DNA from: DASVEG01 sp035540495 | GTDB lineage: Bacteria; Actinomycetota; Acidimicrobiia; Acidimicrobiales; CADCTF01 | Assembly: GCA_035540495.1 (NCBI GenBank) | Contig: DATLGL010000047.1 | Location: 1 to 64,000, forward strand | Length of the DNA stretch: 64,000 bases | Reading direction: 5' to 3' | In this document: in pieces, positions 9,264-17,117 of the stretch | How positions within the stretch are numbered: the stretch's first letter is position 1 | Layout of the letters: each line of letters opens with the position of its first letter | Position numbers and translations under genes: made by a program | Notes under the pieces: generated by a model | What the model saw: only the letters and a program-made list of their open reading frames with translations | What the model was told of the DNA's origin: nothing | The model's database searches: none

Positions 9264-10030
9264 GAGGAGAGGAAGCCGGTGAGCGGCGACGATGCCGCCG
9301 CCTCGCGCCTCGACGCGGCGAGGCCCGACCGAAACGCGAGGCGCCCCGCCTCGACGCCGAGCTTGAAGGCGCGGGCCATCCCGGCCGGATCGCCCGCGAT
9401 GCTGATCGCGGTGTTGACGAGCACGGCGTCGGCTCCGAGCTCCATCGCCTCCGCCGCGTGGGAGGGGGCACCGAGGCCGGCGTCGACCACGACCGGCACC
9501 AGCGACTGCTCGACGATGATCTCGAGCGCAGCCCTCGTTCGCAGGCCCTGGTTCGACCCGATCCAGGCGCCGAGCGGCATCACGGTGGCGCACCCGACTT
9601 CCTCGAGGCGCTTGCACAGCACCGGGTCGGCGTTCACGTACGGCAGGACGGTGAAGCCCTCGGCGACGAGCACCTCCGCTGCCTTGAGCGTCTCGATCGG
9701 ATCAGGCAGCAACCAGCGCGGGTCGGGCGTCACCTCGAGCTTGATCCACTCCGGCAGACCGGCGGCGCGAGCCAGACGGGCCAGCCGGATCGCCTCATCG
9801 GCGTCGACCGCGCCCGACGTGTTCGTGAGGAGGAGCACCGACGAGGTGTCGATCGCGTCGAGCACGTCCTCCTCCGCAGCCAGGTCGACGCGGCGAAGCG
9901 CCACGGTCACCATCTCCGTGCCGCTCGCGACGATCGCGTCGCGGAGCGCGTCGTTCGACGGGAACTTGCCGGTCCCGAGGAACAGGCGCGACCCGAACTC
10001 ACGGCCCGCGATCACCAACGAATCGTCCAT
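9260..10030 (-). CDS. thiG: Thiazole synthase ThiG
   Basis: 256 aa TIM-barrel enzyme that builds thiazole phosphate from deoxyxylulose 5-phosphate, thiocarboxylated ThiS and iminoacetate. The Schiff-base lysine is Lys97 in EWIKLEV. The N-terminal LFLGTGKFPS and later VMPLGAWIGSNQGL and VVVDAGLGAPSHAAEAMELGA are diagnostic. It starts at ATG 10030 with an AAGGAGG ribosome-binding site, and is preceded by a TPP riboswitch that ends in this site. It overlaps thiH downstream. No thiS, thiF or thiC is present in the window, so the rest of the pathway is elsewhere. Confidence 0.95.
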   Translation of the reverse strand: MDDSLVIAGREFGSRLFLGTGKFPSNDALRDAIVASGTEMVTVALRRVDLAAEEDVLDAIDTSSVLLLTNTSGAVDADEAIRLARLARAAGLPEWIKLEVTPDPRWLLPDPIETLKAAEVLVAEGFTVLPYVNADPVLCKRLEEVGCATVMPLGAWIGSNQGLRTRAALEIIVEQSLVPVVVDAGLGAPSHAAEAMELGADAVLVNTAISIAGDPAGMARAFKLGVEAGRLAFRSGLAASRREAAASSPLTGFLSS

Positions 10031-10033
10031 TTG

Positions 10034-10138
10034 CGCCTCCTTCCGCCCGAATTACCGGCCGGCTTCTCCTCGTCGGAGGGTCGAGGGCCGCTCGCGCCCT
10101 GCCTCTCAGCCCGCCGCGGCGAGCTCCCCTGCGCTGAG
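10034..10138 (-). promoter_or_regulatory. TPP (THI-box) riboswitch controlling thiG-thiH
   Basis: Read on the minus strand the leader contains the THI-box blocks in order: GGGGAGC, a 7-bp hairpin GCTCGCC/GGCGGGC, CTGAGAGG, an extra hairpin AGGGC/GCCCT as in other actinobacteria, GACCCTC, then CCGGTAATTCGGGCGGAAGGAGG-like 3' sequence. The last element contains the AAGGAGG of thiG, so TPP binding would hide the ribosome-binding site and block translation. A TACCCT box at 10142-10147 (minus strand) could place the transcription start right at the first block. Confidence 0.85.
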
Positions 10139-10155
10139 AGCAGGGTACCGCTGTG

Positions 10156-10161
10156 TAGCGT
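10156..10161 (+). promoter_or_regulatory. Putative -10 element (TAGCGT) of the glycan locus
   Basis: TAGCGT ends 10 nt before ATG 10172, consistent with a leaderless or very short leader. It lies back to back with the riboswitch leader of thiG. Confidence 0.4.
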
Positions 10162-10171
10162 CGTATCCCGC

Positions 10172-11770
10172 ATGTCCGTGTCCGTCGCCGCCACCTCATC
10201 GCGCCACGACGCCGATGCGGACGCCTCCGCCGGCGGGCCGCCGGTTCGCGATCGGTCGGCCGTGGCACGCGTCGCCATCGCCACCGTGGTCGCCGCCGGG
10301 CTCGCCTTGCGCACGTGGACGTCGACGCCCATGTGGCTCGACGAGGCGCTCACGGTCAACATCTCGAGTGTCGGCCTCGGCGACCTCCGCGGCGCGCTCG
10401 AGCAGGACGGTGCGCCGCCGCTGTACTACGTGCTGCTCGCGGGCTGGATGAACGCCTTCGGGACCTCGGATGTCGCCGTCCGTCTCCTGTCGGCGCTCTT
10501 CAGCGCCGCGACGTTGCCCCTCGCGTTCATGATGGGCCGCCGCCGGGGCGGAGCCGTGGTCGGGATCGCGGCCCTCGTGCTGCTCGCGACGTCTCCGTTC
10601 GCGATCCGCTACGCCACCGAGGCCCGCATGTACAGCCTCGTCGCGCTGCTGGCGTCCGCCGGGTGGATCGCCCTCGTGAACGTGCTCGATGACCGGCGCC
10701 CACGGATCGGGTGGACGATCGCCTCCGGCGCCATCGCAGGTCTCCTCCTGCTGACCCACTACTGGAGCTTCTACCTCGTCGGAGCCACCGGCCTCGCCCT
10801 CCTCGTGACCGCGTGGCGCCGGCCCGACAAGCGCCCGGTGGCGCTGCGGGCAGCCGGAGCGATCGGCGTCGGGTCGGTCGTCCTGTTCGCGCCGTGGCTG
10901 CCGACCTTCCTGTCACAGATGCGCCACACCGGGACGCCCTGGGGCGTGCCGCCGGGGCCGGTCGAGGTCGCGTTCACCACCCTCGTCGACTTCGGCGGTG
11001 GGCCCAAGCCCGAGGGCCAGGCGCTCGCCGCGGTCCTGGCCGGTCTCGCGGTGCTGGCGCTCCTCGGGCGGGCGATCGACTCCCGGCGGATCGAGCTCGA
11101 CCTGCGCACGGTGGCCGGCGTGCGAGCCGACTTCGCGGTGGCGGCGACTGCGCTGCTCGTCGGGGTGCTCGTCGGTTTCGCCACCGACAGCGCCTGGGCC
11201 AGCCGCTACACGTCGATCGCGTTCCCTCTCGTCATCCTCGTCGCCGCGTACGGCCTGCGGAGCTTCGCCGACCGCAGGCTGGTCGCCGTCGTGCTCGCCG
11301 TGGCGTCGCTCCTCGGCCTCGCGGGCGGGGCCCGCAACGCCGTGGCGGCACGCCGCACCCAAGCCGAGCAGGTGATCCACGCGATGGAACAGGCCGGCGC
11401 AGCGCCGGGCGACGTGGTCGTCTACTGCCCGGACCAACTGGGCCCCGACGTCCACCGAGCGCTGCCCGAGGGGTTCGAGCACTACACGTTCCCCGACCTC
11501 GCCGACCCCCGCCTCGTGAACTGGGTCGATTACGGCGAGCGGATGCGGGCCGCCGATCCAGCCGCGTTCGCCGCTGCGGTGCTCGAGCGGGCGAAGGGGA
11601 AGAACATCTTCTATGTCTGGATGCCGGGCTACCGGACGCTCGAGAAGAGCTGCGAGCGGGTGAACGACGCGCTGGGAAACGCCCGGCCCGGGAACCGCCA
11701 GTTGCTCGATCCCGACACCGACTACTTCGAGCGTCAAGCGCTCTGGTACCACCCCGCGAGCGCGCCGTGA
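10172..11770 (+). CDS. GT39-like membrane glycosyltransferase (GT-C fold)
   Basis: 532 aa. After a basic N-terminus comes a first span and an exposed loop with the acidic pair Asp57-Glu58 (WLDEA), the usual catalytic/donor-binding motif of polyprenyl-phosphate-sugar-dependent GT-C enzymes. About ten further spans follow, with the loop PFAIRYATEARMYSLVALLA (residues around 145) that is typical of the PMT_2/ArnT-like group. The last 130 residues form an extracytoplasmic domain with VVYCPDQLGPDVHRALP and FYVWMPGYR. It probably transfers a sugar from a polyprenyl carrier outside the membrane. ATG 10172 is chosen because the open frame upstream is antisense to thiG. First gene of the glycan locus. 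Confidence 0.75.
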   Translation: MSVSVAATSSRHDADADASAGGPPVRDRSAVARVAIATVVAAGLALRTWTSTPMWLDEALTVNISSVGLGDLRGALEQDGAPPLYYVLLAGWMNAFGTSDVAVRLLSALFSAATLPLAFMMGRRRGGAVVGIAALVLLATSPFAIRYATEARMYSLVALLASAGWIALVNVLDDRRPRIGWTIASGAIAGLLLLTHYWSFYLVGATGLALLVTAWRRPDKRPVALRAAGAIGVGSVVLFAPWLPTFLSQMRHTGTPWGVPPGPVEVAFTTLVDFGGGPKPEGQALAAVLAGLAVLALLGRAIDSRRIELDLRTVAGVRADFAVAATALLVGVLVGFATDSAWASRYTSIAFPLVILVAAYGLRSFADRRLVAVVLAVASLLGLAGGARNAVAARRTQAEQVIHAMEQAGAAPGDVVVYCPDQLGPDVHRALPEGFEHYTFPDLADPRLVNWVDYGERMRAADPAAFAAAVLERAKGKNIFYVWMPGYRTLEKSCERVNDALGNARPGNRQLLDPDTDYFERQALWYHPASAP

Positions 11771-11777
11771 GCCGTAC

Positions 11778-13004
11778 GTGAGCACGACCATCCGTCTTCC
11801 GCGATCGGAGGGACGGCGCACGCCCAAGCCGCCCGAAGGCGGATCCGGTCGCGGGTCCGGGCGTCGCCCTCGGCGGTCGCTCCGCGGCCGGATCGACGTG
11901 CAGTCGATCCTCTCGGTCGCGACCTCCGCGCCGTTCCTCGGATGGCTGACGGCCCGCATCGCCGTGGTGGCCGCCCTGGCCTTCTCGCGGTTCCTCGTCA
12001 ACCAGCTCGGCGCGGCCGACCCCGCGGGGCGCCCTGCATCGGGTCTCATCGGCTGGGACGCCGTCTGGTACGTCCGCATCGTGAAGTCGGGGTACTCGCA
12101 CCTGCCGTGGGAGTCGATGCGCTTCTTCCCGCTCCTGCCCGTGCTCGGGCGCATCGTCCGTCCGGTGTTCGGCGCGCGCGGCGGTGTCCTCCTCATCGTG
12201 AACCTCGCTGCCCTTGCGGCCGGGTTCCTGCTCGAGCGCCTCGCCCGCCACGAGCGTGGCGACGACGACCTCGCCGGTCGTTCGGCTTGGCTGCTCGCCC
12301 TGCTGCCACCGGCGTTCGTGTTCACCATGGGCTACGCCGAAGCGCTCTTCGTCCTCTTCGGGATCGCCACGTTCTACGCGCTGCGCACGGAGCGCTTCGG
12401 GTGGGCGATCGTCGCCGGCTTCCTGTGCGGGCTCAGCCGCCCTCTCGGCGTCCTGCTCGTCGTGCCGGCGACCATCGAGGCGCTCCGTGGCTTCCGTCGC
12501 GCGCGCGGGACGAAGGAGCGACTGCTCCGTCTCACCAGCGCGGTCGCACCAGGTCTCGGACTGCTGTCGTACCTGGCCTGGGCGTTCGTCGCGTACGGCG
12601 ACTTCACGCGCCCGTTCACGGTGCAACAGACGGGCGACCGGCGAGGCGACTTCGAGAACCCGGTGCTGCGCCTGATCGAGGCGGGCCGCCAGCTCGCCGG
12701 CGGCACCGACCTCGGCTCGGGGCTGCACCTGCCGTGGGCGCTCGGGTTCCTCTTCCTGCTCGTCGTCCTCTTCCGCCGGTGGCCCGTGTCGTACGGGCTC
12801 TTCGCCGGGCTCATCCTCGCTACCGCGCTGTCGGCCGAGAACCTCGACTCCCTCGAGCGGTACGGCCTCTCGGCGTTCCCGTTCGTGCTCGCGGCCGCCG
12901 ATCTGCTGCGGGCGAAGTGGACGGAGAAGGTGGTGCTCCCGTTGTGCGGTGTGGGGTTCGTGATCTACGCGACCCTCGCGTTCCTCGGCGCGTACGTGCC
13001 CTGA
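11778..13004 (+). CDS. PIG-V-like (GT76) mannosyltransferase-type membrane protein
   Basis: 408 aa from GTG 11778. A basic, disordered N-terminus of about 45 residues precedes 9-10 hydrophobic segments. The first external loop has GWDAVWYVRIVKSGY, with Trp93-Asp94, matching the WD-containing catalytic loop of PIG-V and actinobacterial relatives. Next come MRFFPLLPVLGRI and GYAEALFVLFGIATFYALR, conserved in that family (SxSEALFxxF pattern). Homologues add mannose to lipid or protein acceptors using polyprenyl-phosphate mannose, which fits the DPM1-type synthase encoded at 23391. It starts 7 nt after the preceding stop and is probably co-transcribed. Confidence 0.75.
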   Translation: MSTTIRLPRSEGRRTPKPPEGGSGRGSGRRPRRSLRGRIDVQSILSVATSAPFLGWLTARIAVVAALAFSRFLVNQLGAADPAGRPASGLIGWDAVWYVRIVKSGYSHLPWESMRFFPLLPVLGRIVRPVFGARGGVLLIVNLAALAAGFLLERLARHERGDDDLAGRSAWLLALLPPAFVFTMGYAEALFVLFGIATFYALRTERFGWAIVAGFLCGLSRPLGVLLVVPATIEALRGFRRARGTKERLLRLTSAVAPGLGLLSYLAWAFVAYGDFTRPFTVQQTGDRRGDFENPVLRLIEAGRQLAGGTDLGSGLHLPWALGFLFLLVVLFRRWPVSYGLFAGLILATALSAENLDSLERYGLSAFPFVLAAADLLRAKWTEKVVLPLCGVGFVIYATLAFLGAYVP

Positions 13005-13053
13005 GGATGCCCTGAGGGTTCCTCAGCATTGAAGGTTCCGCAGCCGTCGTCGG

Positions 13054-13059
13054 TACGAT
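13054..13059 (+). promoter_or_regulatory. Putative -10 element (TACGAT)
   Basis: TACGAT ends 10 nt before ATG 13070. TTGAAG at 13029-13034 could be the -35 box with a long 19-nt spacer. A short dyad CTGAGG/CCTCAG at 13012-13026 lies just upstream. Confidence 0.4.
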
Positions 13060-13069
13060 CGACGGCCGC

Positions 13070-14548
13070 ATGCCCGAGCACCAGATCGTCATCATCGGGG
13101 CCGGGCCAGCCGGTCTCACCGCTGCGTTCCAGCTGGCCAAGGAAGGCGTCACGTCGACGGTCCTCGAAAGCACCGACCAGGTGGGCGGCATCAGCCGGAC
13201 CGTCGAACGCGACGGGTGGCGCTTCGACATCGGCGGCCACCGCTTCTTCACCAAGGTCGCTGAGGTCGAGGCGCTCTGGCACGAGATCCTCCCCGACGAC
13301 GACTTCCTGATGCGCCCGAGGATGAGCCGCATCTTCTATCGGGGCAAGTACTACGACTACCCGCTGAAGGCGTCGAACGCGCTGAGGAACCTCGGTCCGA
13401 TCGAGGCCGCGCTGTGCGTGCTGTCGTACGTCTACGCGCAGATCCGCCCCCCGAAGAACCAGGACAAGTTCGAGGGCTGGGTGACGGCCCGCTTCGGCAA
13501 GCGGCTCTACCAGCACTTCTTCAAGAGCTACACCGAGAAGGTCTGGGGCATCCCCGCCGACGAGCTCGAGGCCGACTTCGCCGCGCAGCGGATCAAGAAC
13601 CTCGACCTCAAGAAGGCGATCATCAACGCCATCCTCCCGAAGCGGAACCAGAAGGAGATCACCTCCCTGATCGAGGAGTTCCAGTACCCGAAGTACGGGC
13701 CCGGGATGATGTGGGAGGTCTGTCGCGACAAGGTCGTCGCCGCCGGCTCCACGGTCCACATGGAGACCAAGGTCCGGAAGATCCGCCACCGCAGCGGCCG
13801 GGCATACGAGGTGGTGGCCGAGCTCGGCGACGGGTCGGAGACGACGTTCCCGTGCACCGACGTCATCTCGTCGATGCCGTTCACGAAGCTGGTGAGGGGG
13901 ATGGATCCCGCGCCGCCGCCGGAGGTGGTCGAGGCCGCGAACGACATCTCCTACCGCGACTTCCTGTCGGTCGCGCTGGTCGTGCCGGAGGAGTTCGCCT
14001 TCCCAGACAACTGGATCTACATCCACGCTCCGGAGGTGAAGGTCGGCCGCATCCAGAACTACGGGTCGTGGTCGCCGTTCATGGTGAAGGAAGGGCGCAC
14101 CTGCCTCGGCCTCGAGTACTTCGTGTTCGAGGGCGACGACATGTGGACCATGTCGGACGACGACCTCATCGAGCTCGCGAAGCGCGAGATCGCGTTCCTG
14201 GGGCTGGTCGATCCGGCGAGGGTCGAGCTCGGCCACGTGGTGCGGGTGCCGAAGGCGTACCCCACCTACGACGAGGGCTACACCGACCGCGTCGAGACGC
14301 TGCGGAAGTGGGTGGAGACCAACACGCCGAACGTCCACCCGGTCGGCCGAAACGGGATGCACCGCTACAACAACCAGGACCACTCGATGTACACCGCGAT
14401 GCTCACGGTCGAGAACATCCTCACGGGGACGCACCACGACGTCTGGTCGGTGAACGTCGAGGAGGAGTACCACGAGGAGGGCCCGTCGGCGGAGACGGGT
14501 CGTCTCGGCACCGGGCGCGACGCGCCGGTGCTGCCGAAGCGCAGCTGA
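13070..14548 (+). CDS. FAD-dependent oxidoreductase, UDP-galactopyranose mutase/amine-oxidase-like
   Basis: 492 aa. The N-terminal Rossmann motif IIGAGPAGLTAA and the second dinucleotide-binding segment GGISRTVERDGWRFDIGGHRFFTK are those of the Glf/protoporphyrinogen-oxidase superfamily. YYDYPLKA and YTEKVWGIPADEL are characteristic of UDP-galactopyranose-mutase-like proteins found beside glycosyltransferases. A terminal YNNQDHSMYTAM contacts FAD in relatives. It may interconvert pyranose and furanose sugar nucleotides, which would fit an AftD-type furanosyltransferase nearby. The protein is longer than bona fide Glf (about 370-400 aa), so an oxidase or desaturase role is possible. Confidence 0.65.
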   Translation: MPEHQIVIIGAGPAGLTAAFQLAKEGVTSTVLESTDQVGGISRTVERDGWRFDIGGHRFFTKVAEVEALWHEILPDDDFLMRPRMSRIFYRGKYYDYPLKASNALRNLGPIEAALCVLSYVYAQIRPPKNQDKFEGWVTARFGKRLYQHFFKSYTEKVWGIPADELEADFAAQRIKNLDLKKAIINAILPKRNQKEITSLIEEFQYPKYGPGMMWEVCRDKVVAAGSTVHMETKVRKIRHRSGRAYEVVAELGDGSETTFPCTDVISSMPFTKLVRGMDPAPPPEVVEAANDISYRDFLSVALVVPEEFAFPDNWIYIHAPEVKVGRIQNYGSWSPFMVKEGRTCLGLEYFVFEGDDMWTMSDDDLIELAKREIAFLGLVDPARVELGHVVRVPKAYPTYDEGYTDRVETLRKWVETNTPNVHPVGRNGMHRYNNQDHSMYTAMLTVENILTGTHHDVWSVNVEEEYHEEGPSAETGRLGTGRDAPVLPKRS

Positions 14549-14610
14549 TCGGGCCGTTGGCCGCTGGCGCGCCGACCGTCGGCCCCTGGCGTGACGCCGC
14601 AAGCGCACCG

Positions 14611-15834
14611 GTGACCGAACGGTTCCCGTGCATCGACGGGTTGCGCGCCATCGCGGCCTTCGCCGTGCTCGTCACCCACGTCTCGTTCGTCACGACCGCC
14701 AACCGCGTCGTCGGCGGCTCCTACTTCGCGCGCCTCGACAGCGGTGTTGCGATCTTCTTCGTGATCTCGGGGTTCCTGCTCTATCGCCCGTTCGTCGCTG
14801 CTGCGCTGCGAGGTGACACGATCGGCGGTATCCGGGCCTACTTCTGGCGCCGGGGTCTGCGGATCTTCCCCGCCTACTGGGCTGCAGCCTTGACGATGGT
14901 GCTGGTCTTCTCGGCGAAGCCGTGGGCGGGCGTGGGCGACGCGCTGATGCACCTCGGACTCGTCCACATCTACGACCCCGACACGGTCGTCAGTGGACCG
15001 ATCAGCCAGGCGTGGAGCCTCGGCACGGAGATCTCGTTCTACGTCGTGCTGCCGCTGCTGGCCGTCGTGGCCTCGGCGATCGGCCGGAGGACGGACCGCC
15101 GAATCGGACCGCAGCTGGCGTTCGTCGGCGTCTTGATCGTGGCGTCGCTGATCTACCGGTGGCAGGTGTACGAACACGCCGGTGCGAACGCAGCGACCAT
15201 GGCGACATGGCTGCCGGGCTACCTCGACCAGTTCGGCCTCGGCATGCTGCTCGCCGTCGTCAGTGCCGCATCGGCGCAGCAGGCGGCAGAGGGTGGCTCG
15301 GTGTGGCCGGCGTGGACGGCGTTCACGGCGAACGCGTGGTTCCCCTTCGTGAGCTGGATGCTGGCGTTCGCGTCGCTGTCGGCCGCGGCGTTCGTGATCG
15401 ACCTGCCGACGTCTTCGCTCGACTACTCGGTGGGCGAGGTCGTCGGCCGTCAGGTCACCTACGGCTTGTGGGGCCTGTTCCTCGTGCTGCCCGCGGCGTT
15501 CGGCCCGCAGCGCGATCGGGGCGGGGCGGTCCGCTGGTTCCTCCGCACCCGCGTCGCACGATCGCTCGGACTCGTGTCGTACGGCGTCTACCTGTGGCAC
15601 CAGTTCTTCATCGACCGGTTCCAGCGCGTCACCGGTACGCCGGAGTTCTCGGGGCGCTTCGGCGAAACCCTGCTGTTCGTCGTCGTCGGCGCCACCGCGG
15701 CGGCCACGATCAGCTACGTCGTCGTCGAGAAGCCGGTGCTTCGCCTGAAGGACCTCGGCCCGGGTCGTACCGCGTCGCCCATCCCCGTCGGACCGAGCGG
15801 CACGGGCTCTGCCGTGCCTGCGAGCCGGACGTGA
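14611..15834 (+). CDS. Acyltransferase 3 family protein (OafA-like)
   Basis: 407 aa from GTG 14611. It begins directly with the family signature FPCIDGLRAIAAFAVLVTHVSF, which includes the catalytic His of acyltransferase 3 (PF01757). Further motifs are SGVAIFFVISGFLLYRPF and, near the end, YGVYLWHQFF. About ten spans are visible. Such proteins O-acetylate or O-succinylate polysaccharides and glycolipids at the membrane. The start is set by the first in-frame GTG before the signature. It lies 62 nt after the flavoprotein and opens a chain of five genes joined by 4-nt overlaps. Confidence 0.85.
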   Translation: MTERFPCIDGLRAIAAFAVLVTHVSFVTTANRVVGGSYFARLDSGVAIFFVISGFLLYRPFVAAALRGDTIGGIRAYFWRRGLRIFPAYWAAALTMVLVFSAKPWAGVGDALMHLGLVHIYDPDTVVSGPISQAWSLGTEISFYVVLPLLAVVASAIGRRTDRRIGPQLAFVGVLIVASLIYRWQVYEHAGANAATMATWLPGYLDQFGLGMLLAVVSAASAQQAAEGGSVWPAWTAFTANAWFPFVSWMLAFASLSAAAFVIDLPTSSLDYSVGEVVGRQVTYGLWGLFLVLPAAFGPQRDRGGAVRWFLRTRVARSLGLVSYGVYLWHQFFIDRFQRVTGTPEFSGRFGETLLFVVVGATAAATISYVVVEKPVLRLKDLGPGRTASPIPVGPSGTGSAVPASRT

Positions 15835-17117
15835 CCGCGCGCCGCTTCACGATCGTGCTCGTCACGATCGTGCTCGTCGGGGTGGGGCTACGGGTCGGGT
15901 TCCTGGCCGCGGCGGCGAAGCCGCTACCCGAGCCGGGTGATGCGATGGCCTATCACCTCTTGGCCGAGGGACTCGCCGGAGGCGACGGGTACGTGCGCCC
16001 GTACGACCGCGTCGAGGGGCGGATCATCCCGACCGCCGAGTACGGGCCGGCATACCCCTTCGTGCTCTCGGTTGCCACCCGCGCAGGGGTCGACACCACG
16101 TGGGGCCAGCGCTACCTCGGCGCGGTGCTCGGTGGTCTCTCGATCGCCCTGACCGGATTCGCCGGCCGCCGGATCGCGTCCAGCCTTGCCGGACTGGTCG
16201 CCAGCGCGTTGCTCGCGGCGTCGCCCCTGGTCGTCCAGCACGACACCGCGTTGCTCACCGAAGGTCTTGCGGTGGTCGCCGCTGCGGCGCTGCTCCTCGC
16301 CGCCGCTTCCCATGTCGACCGGCCGGGGCCACTCGCGGCCGCCGGCGTCGGCGCGATCATCGGCGCGGCCGCGCTGGTGCGCGCAGATGCGTTGCTGCTC
16401 GTCCCCCTCGTCGGCGTGCCCGTGGTGGTCGCGGCGACGTTCCGGCGCCAGGGCGGTCGCGCCGCTGCAGTCCATGGCGCGGCGGTTGTGGCGGGGGTGG
16501 TCGTGATCGCCGCGCCCTGGGGCGTGCGCAACGCGAGCAGGCTCGACGCGAACGTCGGACTGTCGACGAACACCGCGACGGTGATCGCCGGAGCCAACTG
16601 CGACGACACCTACGACGGGTCGCTGCTCGGGTACTGGCGCTTCGGCCCCGGGTGCTTCGAGGGGTACTCCACCGAGGATCTCGTGGCGAGCGGTGAAGCC
16701 GCGGTCGCACGCTCGCACATGGACCGGGGTCTCTCGTACATCGGTGACAACCTCGGGCGCCTTCCGTCTGTCGTCGGCGCGCGTGTGCTGCGCGTGTGGG
16801 GTGCGTGGGACGTCGATCAGCTGGCGTTCCTCGCCGGACTCGAGGGGAAGTCGGCGCGATGGGAGCGGTGGGGGATCGTCGCCGGATGGTTCACGTCGTT
16901 GCTGGCGATCGTCGGGATCGCGCGCATAGCCATCGGAAGGGTCCGCCGGCCGGTGATGGCAATGCTCCTGGCCGGTCCGCTCGTCGCGGTCACCGTGTCG
17001 GCTGCCCTCACCTACGGCAACGTCCGCTTCCGGGCCGGTGCGGAACCGGCTCTCGCTGTCGCCGCAGCCATCGCGATCACGAGACTGGCCGGCAGGCTCC
17101 GCGCCCGACTGACGTGA
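15831..17117 (+). CDS. GT39-like GT-C glycosyltransferase, first of a tandem pair
   Basis: 428 aa; GTG 15831 overlaps the acyltransferase stop (GTGA). About nine spans. The first external loop has PEPGDAMAYHLLAEGL, placing the conserved acidic residue of PMT_2-type enzymes, and a later loop has GANCDDTYDGSLLGYW. The next gene has the same arrangement (RNANCDLTWDGRLLGFW), so the two are tandem paralogues. The C-terminal segment ALTYGNVRFRAGAEPALAVAAA is typical of this subfamily (YGxxRFRxPxEP pattern). Probably transfers a sugar from a polyprenyl carrier on the outer side; acceptor unknown. Confidence 0.7.
   Translation: MTARRFTIVLVTIVLVGVGLRVGFLAAAAKPLPEPGDAMAYHLLAEGLAGGDGYVRPYDRVEGRIIPTAEYGPAYPFVLSVATRAGVDTTWGQRYLGAVLGGLSIALTGFAGRRIASSLAGLVASALLAASPLVVQHDTALLTEGLAVVAAAALLLAAASHVDRPGPLAAAGVGAIIGAAALVRADALLLVPLVGVPVVVAATFRRQGGRAAAVHGAAVVAGVVVIAAPWGVRNASRLDANVGLSTNTATVIAGANCDDTYDGSLLGYWRFGPGCFEGYSTEDLVASGEAAVARSHMDRGLSYIGDNLGRLPSVVGARVLRVWGAWDVDQLAFLAGLEGKSARWERWGIVAGWFTSLLAIVGIARIAIGRVRRPVMAMLLAGPLVAVTVSAALTYGNVRFRAGAEPALAVAAAIAITRLAGRLRARLT

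Noticed and set aside
10131..10147. CTGAGAG on the plus strand, looking like part of a second THI box upstream of the GT39-like gene
   Set aside because: None of the other blocks occur on this strand, and the plus-strand gene appears leaderless.
14365..15600. Long minus-strand open frame opposite the acyltransferase gene
   Set aside because: Composition is typical of an antisense shadow (Arg/Asp/Gln-rich, no hydrophobic core), and the plus strand has a clear family match.
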